A stretch of DNA of 64,000 nucleotides from Ilyonectria destructans (Eukaryota; Ascomycota; Sordariomycetes; Hypocreales; Nectriaceae): NCBI GenBank assembly GCA_020740775.1, contig JAHEWK010000006.1, positions 2,976,001 to 3,040,000 on the forward strand, in the 5' to 3' direction. Below the pieces are notes generated by a model. The model was not told where the DNA came from. It did not search any database and was given only the letters and a program-made list of their open reading frames with translations. Shown piece by piece: positions 56,220 through 64,000 of the stretch (position 1 is its first letter; each line of letters starts with the position of its first letter). The position numbers and the translations under genes were made by a program.

Positions 56220-59200
56220 TTAGAAGAGGCCGTCAATCTCACCGGTCTCGGTGTCGACATCGACATTGAGGTAGCCGGGAGCAGTAGGCAGACCAGGGAT
56301 GGTCTGGATATCCGCAGCCAATGCATACCTAAACGTTGTTAGTATTGCTCTTTTTATATTGTTGAAACAGAGGAAACTTACAGATATCCAGCACCGGCAG
56401 CCATCCGAACATCGCGGATGGGGATCGTGAAGCCGGTCGGGGCACCCTTCAGATCAGGGTTGTGAGATAGCGAGTACTGCGTCTTGGCTACGCAGATGGG
56501 GAGGTTTCCGTACCCTTGGCGAGTGTAGGTGTCAACCTTCTTCTGCGCCAGCTCGCTGAACTCGACCGCTGCGGCACCGTACATCTTTTGGCCGATGGCC
56601 TCGAGGCGGCTCTGCACGGTGCCCTCGAGATCATACGTTAGAGACAGATCCTTGGGCTTCGCACTGGCAGCGATGACGCCCCGGGCCAGGTCTACGGCAC
56701 CCTTGCCACCCTCGGCCCAGTGGTTAGCCAGAATAGCATCCTCAGCACCAGCAGCGATAGCCTCCTCGCGGAGCACGGCGATCTCGGCATCGGTATCGGT
56801 CGAGAACTTGTTGATGGCGACAACAACGGGGATGCCGAACGACTTGGCGTTGGAAATCTGCTTCTTGAGGTTGACGCAGCCAGCGCGGAGGATATCGACG
56901 TTCTCCTCCTTATAGACGGCGCTGAGGGCAGCGCCAGGGGCAATCGGGGGAGCACCACCGTGGACCTTCAGGGCTCGGACGGTTGCAACAACGACGACAA
57001 CGTCAGGGACCAGGCCAGAGGTACGGCACTTGATGTTGAAGAAACGCTCACCACCCATGGTGAAGTCGAAGCCCGCCTCGGTAACAACGAAACCAGCCTT
57101 CTCGTCGTGGTCCTCATCAGGCTCAGTGCCTGCAAGCTTGAGTGCGAGCTTGTCGGCCAGAATAGAGCTCTGTCCAATGCTGATGTTGGCAAAGGGTCCG
57201 GCGTGGACGAACACGGGGGTACCCTCGAGAGTCTGCATCAGGTTGGGCTTGATGGCATCCCTCATCAGGGCGGTCAAGGAACCACCGGCACCGATATCGT
57301 CGCAGGTGACAGGGTCGCCACCGCGAGAAGTAGCGACGACCATGCGGCCGAGGCGTTCCCGCATATCATCCAGGCTGGTGCTAAGGGCAAGAATAGCCAT
57401 GCACTCGCTAGCAACGGAAATATCGAAGCCAGTCTCGCGGGTCTGGCCCTTCTCAGTCGGGGCAGTGCCGACGGTGATGCCTCGAAGGTGACGGTCGTTG
57501 ACATCAAGCACGCGTCTCCAGGTAATGGTCTCAGGGTCAATGTCAAGGCGAGCAAATCGGTGGATCTCATCTTCGGTTAGATCATCGGGGTTCGTCTTGT
57601 CAATGCCGAGCTTCTTTAGTCGGCGGAACATGATAGGGGCGAACTGTCTCTTGCCATTCTTAACAGGCACCAATCGCTTGTATAGGGGGCCATCCTTCTG
57701 GGTGTTCTCGTGGAAGATTCGAGTCTCGATGGCAGCCGCGAGAAGGTTGTTGGCGGCAGTAATGGCGTGGATGTCACCAGTCAGGTGCAGGTTGAACTCG
57801 TCCATGGGAATAACCTGGCTGTAACCTCCACCGGCGGCACCACCCTTGATTCCGAAGGTAGGACCTTGGCTAGGCTGTCGAACATTGGCAAAGGTCAACC
57901 GTCCAAGATGGGCACCCAATGCCTGGGCCAAACCCATAGTCGTAGTAGACTTGCCCTCACCCAGGGGAGTGGGGGTTATGCCAGTCACGACGACATAGCG
58001 GCCATTGCGTCGGTGCTCGAGTCTCTTGAGCAGGCTAAGATCGACCTTGGCCTTGTATGCGCCATAGGGCTCCAACTCATTGGGAGCAATGCCTACCTCG
58101 GCCGCAATGCTGGTGATCTGCTTAGGGGTCTGACCTCGCGAGACAGCAATATCTGAGGGGACGGGGTCCTGAAGTTTCAGGGGGAGGGGGATAGTCTTCC
58201 TGAGTTTCTGGGCATCAAAGTAGAGGGTTGTAGCATCAACCACGTTCTGCATCAGCATGGCTACAGTCATAGGACCAACGCCGCCAGGCACGGGAGTGAT
58301 GGCGGAAGCAACCTCAACGGCTGAGTCGAAGTCGACGTCACCGACGAGTCTGGATCCAGACTTCCTGCTCGCGTCAGGAATGAAGTTTGTTCCGACATCA
58401 ATGACGACGGCGCCGGGCTTCAGCCACTCGCCCTTGACGAACCGAGGAACGCCAATGGCAGCGACAACAACGTCAGCGCCCTTGACAAAGTCCTCGAGGC
58501 CGACAGTCTTGGAATGGCAGACAGTGACGGTAGCGTCGGCATTACGCAACAAGTAGCTCACGGGGCTTCCAACAATGTCGCTTCTGCCAATAACAACGGC
58601 ATTCTTTCCCTTCAAGTCAACTCCAGACTCCTTGAGCAGGAACATGACGCCCTTGGGAGTGCAGGGGACGAAAAGGGGGTTTCCTCCTCGCTTAGCAAGC
58701 TCTCCAATGTTCTTGGTGCCGAAGCCATCGACATCCTTCTCATCTGCCACGGCGGATGTAATGACATACTCAGAGATGTGTTTAGGGACGGGGAGCTGAA
58801 CCAGGATACCGTTGACTGAAGGGTCATTGTTCAGGCGGTGAATCTGGTCCAGGAGTTCAGGCTCGCTGATAGATTCAGGGAGATGAATCAGTTCGCTAGC
58901 AATACCAGCCTTAGAAGGGAATAGGTCAGTAACCAGGTTCCCAGTAGCAATAGTTCGAAAAAAAGAGCGAGGAAAAAAAGGTCGTCTCACCTCTTGGGCG
59001 GCCTTGGTCTTCATGCGAACATAGGTGGCTACGGGTGGGTTAGTGGGTTATCATGATGGAGGGGAAGCCTCACGAAATGGCGGGGCAGGATTTCACGAAC
59101 AAGAGTCAGAGCGATCACCAACTGCGAGGAGATTGAGTTAGTTACGGGTGCACAGACACGATTATAAAATAGCACGAGTCCGGCGCACCTTGGATGATCT

Positions 59201-59312
59201 TGAGGCAGGGCTTGTATCGAGGGTTGAGCTTCTGCTTCTCGACAATTTCAGCACCGAGACGCTCGCGAATGGCCTTGGCAATGGCAGTGCCGTCAAGCTT
59301 GATGGCGCCCAT
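56220..59312 (-). CDS. ADE3: C1-tetrahydrofolate synthase (trifunctional)
   Basis: Enzyme with methylene-THF dehydrogenase, methenyl-THF cyclohydrolase and formyl-THF synthetase activities, feeding one-carbon units to purine and other synthesis. Five exons (59312-59189, 59121-59101, 59028-58991, 58909-56382, 56328-56220) give 939 aa. Dehydrogenase/cyclohydrolase part, about residues 1-300: Tyr51 and Lys55 in STYVRMKTK (the catalytic pair), [10 protein letters not shown] near 120, NADP-loop [26 protein letters not shown]. Synthetase part: [15 protein letters not shown] (ATP loop, near residue 355), [31 protein letters not shown]. The third intron (58990-58910, 81 nt) is stop-free and in frame. 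The frame stays open upstream of the ATG and encodes a leader like a mitochondrial presequence, so two forms are possible. Confidence 0.96.
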
Positions 59313-60949
59313 GATTGCAGTCGTCGAGGAGAAGTGCCGCTTCTGGGTGAGGACCGATGAGAGCACCGAGCAGACTCGGGGCGCAGGGCGTAGAAGTAGT
59401 AAAGAGCCAGCAGCGACAACAGACGAGGATGAGGATGAGTGACAACGGTACGAGCCTGAGGAGGCGTTGAAGGCGTTGAAGGCGTCGTAGTAGTCGGAAT
59501 AGTTGGAGTCTGTGAGGTGGGCCACAGTAGGAGGAGGGGCAGCCCAACCGGACACGGCAGCCACGGCAGATACGGCCGACGTAGGAGATTCGCACAAGCG
59601 GAAGCCAACCGATGTCGTGTGCAATTGCCTAACCCAGTGCGTGTGTGCGCGTGTGTGCGAGGGCGTAGGCGCGGCTGCTTGTGAGTGGGCTTGTGAGTGG
59701 CGCGGCGACTGGATCCCGGCCACCGCAGTCGGTCCGCGAGGGCCTTGGGGAGCGCCTTTACGGAGCGCGCTGCCGACGGTGCACGGCGAAAACTGCCGAC
59801 GGACTGCTAACATGTGCAATGGCATATTAGGCCCCGAGACGCCATAGACGCAAGCCGCGAGGGCCATGGTGCTTCCTTCGGGGGTTCGGTATTCGAGTAT
59901 CAACAGTGTGTGCACCGTATGACATTGCATGCGCCGGGCTTGGGCGCCTCCAACGTCGCTGGTTCGTCCTGTGGAGACTGCCGTCGACGAGCTACCGGCA
60001 GACGGCAGAGGTAAAGGCGACGGATGTGAATGGATCGTCGTGTTCAATGCTGTATCCAGAAGGAGATTCCGCGAGGGGAACGAGGTCTAAAGGGACAACT
60101 GCCGCAAATTGAAAGTGGTGACAACAATATCGTACAGCATCAGCATCAGCATCGGCATCATTGATTCCAAGGACAGCGAGTACAGTCGACAGAATCTCAG
60201 TCTAGGCACTCGTCCATCCTACCAATGAACCAGATCCAACTAGGTAGGACACGGATCAAGCCATCATTCCTTGAGGAGAGAAGCCTTCCTCGTGGGCGCG
60301 TCGAATGCTCCAACGATGATGACGCACCATAGACTGCGTCGAGGGAAGTCAGATGAGTCAATCAGTAGCGTGACCCCTTTCCTAGAGTCAATTACAGCGC
60401 CGAAGAGTGACTGGGGAGATGGCGATAGACTTCGAATAGCTTCAATGCTGACCTCTTACACCAAAAGCCAAGATCAAGTTGTGCGCCCAAAAACAGCTGA
60501 TAGGGGAAGAGCATTGATGCCTCAGGATGGTCGCCTCCGCTGAATGGCTTGATGAGCCACGAATAATGAGGCGATTTTGGCCTGACTCCCTCTCTGCACA
60601 TGCTATGACTGTCTATTCCTTGATTGTGACTCAAACAATAAATTACACCATCCTTTACAGTCAAAGTGAGCAAAAGCCTCCCTGGTGATGATCCTTCAAG
60701 GCAGAAGCCTCGCTTGTGAGGGGATGAATCAAGGCCAAATTCACACCAACCCCGACATGTCAGCAATATCCACACTGGCCCTAGCCCGTTTTGGAAATGT
60801 GAGTCTCCCCTCCCCGCGAGGGGGATTCTGTGCCCCACCAAAACGCACAACCGCCAAAAATTCCATCGCGAAAGCCCTCGCCATATAGCCAGCCTTTCCC
60901 GAACCTGCCACCTCCATCGACCCCTCCAGCCCACACCTATAACGACATC
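59313..60949. other. divergent intergenic region, C1-THF synthase and eIF3i
   Basis: About 1.6 kb with both promoters. The first 130 bp may be translated as a leader of the C1-THF synthase. Minus-strand frames across 60392-61096 overlap the start of eIF3i and are taken as chance. No separate gene is recognised. Confidence 0.5.
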
Positions 60950-62177
60950 ATGCGGCCCATTCTTCTTGCCGGGCACGAGCGTGCCCTCACTCAGATCCGG
61001 TACGTCGACTTCACCTATTGTTCGATGAACGCGGTGGCTGCAGACGACGTCAGCGCCAGAACCTATCTCTGTCCGTTTAACAAGCAGCCACCACAATCTC
61101 CCACGAATAGAACCCCCCGCCCCTGGAACTCCCGACTAACCCCGCCGTCCGCAGATACAATCTCGATGGCGACTTGATCTTCTCCGTCGCCAAGGATCAG
61201 CAGATCTGTGTCTGGTTCTCTCACAACGGCGAGCGTCTCGGCACGTACCACGGCCATGTCGGTGCCATCTGGACCGTCGATGTCGACCCCACCTCGACCA
61301 TGATCGCCTCCGGCTCTGCCGACAACACCATCCGCCTCTGGGAGGTCAAGACCGGCCGCTGCCTCAAGGTCTGGGAGTTCCCCACGGCTGTCAAGCGCGT
61401 CGAGTTCAACGAGGACGGCACCAAGCTGCTGGGCGTCACCGAGAAGCGTATGGGATTCCTGAGCAACATCGTCGTCATGGACATCAACCCCGACGTCGAC
61501 GCCGAGCAGAGCGACGAGAAGGTCCTCACCATCGTCTGCGACGAGAGCAAGGCCACCGTTGCTGGCTGGAGCAACCTCAGCAAGTACATCATTGCCGGCC
61601 ACGAGGACGGCAGTGTCAGCCAGTTCGATGCCAAGACTGGTGATGTGCTCGACAACTTCCCCATCCACGAACTCAACAACCCCATCGTCGATCTCCAGTG
61701 GTCCACCGACCGCACCTACTTCATCACCGCTAGCAAGGACAAGACCGCCAAGGTATGTTGATATTATCCCCATCCGCTCGTCTGCCCCCATGCTGACCCC
61801 ATCTCCCTCAGCTCATCTCGGCCGCGGACCTCGAAGTCTTCAAGACCTACCCCAGTGACACCCCCCTCAACAGTGCTTGCATCACCCCCAAGAAGGATTT
61901 CGTCATCCTCGGTGGTGGTCAGGCCGCCATGGACGTCACCCGTACCTCTGCCCGTCAGGGTAAGTTCGAGGCTCGTTTCTACCACAAGATCTTCGAGGAT
62001 GAGATCGGCCGCGTGCGTGGCCATTTCGGTCCCCTCAACACCGTCGCCGCCGACCCCACTGGCAAGAGCTACGCCAGCGGCGGAGAGGACGGCTACGTGC
62101 GAGTTCACCACTTCGACAAGGGATACTTCGATTTCCTGTACGAGGTCGAGAGGGAACGGTTGAACCGCATGAAGTAG
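60950..62177 (+). CDS. TIF34: translation initiation factor eIF3 subunit i
   Basis: WD40 beta-propeller subunit of eIF3, which helps assemble the 43S pre-initiation complex on the small ribosomal subunit. Three exons (60950-60999, 61155-61752, 61812-62177) give 337 aa, the family's usual length. It starts [19 protein letters not shown] and contains WD repeats such as [20 protein letters not shown] with [25 protein letters not shown] and [15 protein letters not shown]. The end, [20 protein letters not shown], is the typical last blade. The first intron follows the 17th codon, and the acceptor CCGCAG restores QIRYNLDG. GC-rich third positions suggest strong expression. It converges with the ISWI gene. 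Confidence 0.97.
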
Positions 62178-62677
62178 ACGTTCTTTTCCTGTGGGCTTGC
62201 ATAGTTCGGCGTTGGGGGACAACAAATCTTTGTTCAAGGGCAAAAGGGGGACGGAGGGGAGAGGGACGGGCTTGTAATACATACCATCTCTCCGGGGCTT
62301 AGGGAAAGGCCGAAGTTGGACGATATGAAACGTTTCAGCTCGGGTTGAATACCAGCCATTTCAGACAGACATGCTTTATTTTATGCAATCACGATATGGG
62401 TCCACATGACAAAGGGAATCCAGACGGGCATCTAGATCTAGAGTCGTTCTCATGCTCAAACATCTGTTTACACCTGTACCAACAAGCGCTCACCACCGTC
62501 GAGGTCGCCCGTGACTCTACCTGCCTCCCCTCATGGTACACAGATTATCGTGCCATAATGAACCTACCCGCGATAGAACATTCCCACCTGCCGATGAAGC
62601 AAAAGCCAAACGCCGAATCTACCCTCCGTCAACCGTGACCAACCGAAGCCATTGTAGCCCTGGATACTTTTATGGCT
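62178..62677. other. convergent 3' flank, eIF3i and ISWI
   Basis: About 500 bp between stop codons; expected to hold two 3' UTRs. Nothing else is seen. Confidence 0.5.
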
Positions 62678-64000
62678 TTACTTCTTCCTGCCCTTCTTGC
62701 CTCTGATAGAACCGCCAGCGTTGGAGTTTGTTGATGCCACACTTGATGCTCGGGACGGGGTAGCCGAACTTGCTTTGCTCGACTTGACAGACTTAACATT
62801 GTCTAGTGCCTTATTCTACAAGATGTTAGCACATGATCACAAGGGGGTTGTTGATGTATTTTAGTTTGCATACCTTGACGCCGTTCTTGGCCTTCTTCTT
62901 AGCAGGAGCCATGCCCAAGATGCTGTCCTCGTCGTTCTCGTCGTCGGGCTCTCTCTTAGCCTTGCCATTCACTCCATTCGCCCCACGACCTGGAACATCC
63001 TCGAACTCCTTTACGATCGTTGTGATCAAGGTGTTGCAGCGGCGAGACAGCTCAATAGGGGTGCGGCTGAGGAAGAACCAGTCGAAGCGGAAAAGAGGTG
63101 ACTTGCGGATATCGTCACGCATCTTCTCGTAAAGATTCTCCGAGTCGATGCCATATCGGTCCAGCATGACCAGCAAGAATCGGTCCTCTTCTTCAGTATA
63201 AACCTTCTTGTTGGTCGTAGACACTGAGTAGTTGATTTTGAGCTGCTGTAGGGGGACGCGATACTGCTGCATCTTCTTCCTGAGGAGCTTTCGCTGGTGT
63301 TCAATGCGTCGGGTCCGCTCCTCGCCATCCTCGATGGTCTTGATGTACTTGGAATAATCCGAGATCTCCGTGAAGCGCTGCCAGAAGACCTTTGCGTAAG
63401 CCTTAATTTCCGCAGGAGCCTTGCTATCAATCTCGTTGGAAATTCCCTCAAAATCCGAACGACCGTACTTTCCAGACCCATTGACAAACTGCTGGAAGTC
63501 TCGTTTATTCCAGTCACCAAATCCTTGGTTGGAGAGTTTGTCCTTCTCTTCGCGCTCTTCGTCGTTCAAGGCAGTGGCATCATCGATTTCTTGCTGGTCG
63601 AGGGCTCTCTCGGCCTCCCGGTCAGACAAGGTGTCTTCCTCGCCATCTGGCAGGGGAACCTTATACCCGATCTCCTTCCGATAGAATGCAGTCTCCCTGT
63701 CCTGGAGATCACGCAGGCGTGATGGGTAGAATTGGTAATCATGAACTGGCACCTGCTTGGGAGCTCGAGGAGCCTTGGGTTTGGCGTCCGCCTTTGGGTT
63801 GGGGTACATCGTCTGTCTGAAGTACTTATCCATGGAGTACGATTGCTCCTTGCGTTCTCGCTTAGCAGGGTTAATCCAAGTCATGTTGATGTTTTTCTTC
63901 TCTTTTGCAAAGTTCTCTCCGTTCCATTCGTAAGCTGACTCCGAAGTAAACTTTTGCAAGTCATCGATGCCTAGCTTTTCGTACTTGGCATTCAGCTGCT
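62678..64000 (-). CDS. ISWI-type chromatin remodelling ATPase, C-terminal part (5' end outside window)
   Basis: C-terminal portion of an ISWI-class SNF2 remodeller, which slides nucleosomes using ATP. Visible from its upstream end: NAKYEKLGIDDLQKF and FTSESAYEWNGENF, then the HAND domain (VHDYQFYPSRLRDLQDRE), SANT (GFGDWNKRDFQQFVNGSGKY) and SLIDE (YTEEEDRFLLVMLDRYGID to RTPIELSRRCNTLI). The linker after SLIDE is acidic and then basic. A 58-nt intron (62873-62816) leads to a last exon of 45 codons ending in a Ser/Lys-rich tail (RGKKGRKK). The ATPase lobes are beyond position 64000. Whether it matches yeast Isw1 or Isw2 cannot be decided from this part. Confidence 0.95.

Noticed and set aside
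56720..57580. 286-codon plus-strand ORF
   Set aside because: Antisense to the synthetase domain of C1-THF synthase.
60392..61096. 234-codon minus-strand ORF
   Set aside because: Overlaps the promoter and first exon of eIF3i in antisense; no recognisable features.

Overview
The window is about 64 kb of nuclear DNA from a filamentous ascomycete (Pezizomycotina, most likely a Sordariomycete). The evidence is short 50-100 nt introns with GTRNGT donors and CTAAC/CTGAC branch sites, genes on both strands spaced 0.5-4 kb apart, moderate GC with GC-rich third positions in housekeeping genes, and a gene set that includes a fungus-only C-24(28) sterol reductase and a fungal transcription-factor family. 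No tRNA, rRNA, CRISPR or bacterial-style operon was seen.

Layout: 1-9.3 kb is gene-poor. From 9.3 to 22.4 kb four genes lie on the minus strand: gamma-tubulin, a Nup2-like FG nucleoporin with a Ran-binding domain, an NBR1-type autophagy receptor with PB1, four ZZ fingers and an FW domain, and a fungal transcription factor. The last is divergent from a short-chain dehydrogenase at 24.0-25.1 kb (+). After a sparse stretch with one doubtful membrane ORF come a Btz/CASC3-type protein (29.1-31.3, -), a small unrecognised GC-rich gene (35.2-35.7, +), transketolase (36.2-38.8, -), the 25S rRNA methyltransferase BMT6 (40.8-41.9, +), a SAC/hSac2 phosphoinositide phosphatase (42.0-45.0, -), SNU13 (45.5-46.1, -), V-ATPase subunit c (46.7-47.6, +) and ERG4 (48.5-50.6, -). 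The 51.5-56 kb block is different: diverged repeats, a membrane-protein pseudogene with three in-frame stops, and a 300-bp AT-rich inverted-repeat element. The right end returns to housekeeping genes: C1-tetrahydrofolate synthase (56.2-59.3, -), eIF3i (60.95-62.2, +) and the C-terminal part of an ISWI remodeller (62.7 to past 64.0, -).

Most genes are unrelated core functions (cytoskeleton, nuclear pore, autophagy, splicing, translation, ribosome modification, one-carbon and pentose metabolism, sterol synthesis, vacuolar acidification). Only the transcription factor/dehydrogenase pair looks like an accessory module. No clearly new multi-gene system was found. The most interesting signals are a mitochondrial-type leader encoded in frame upstream of the first AUG of the C1-THF synthase, the repeat/pseudogene/inverted-repeat block at 51.5-55.8 kb, and several unusual splicing structures: a GC-AG intron, stop-free 3n introns, an internal 13-nt exon, and 8-nt and 12-nt terminal exons. 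All exon joins were worked out by hand from splice signals, reading frame and family resemblance.
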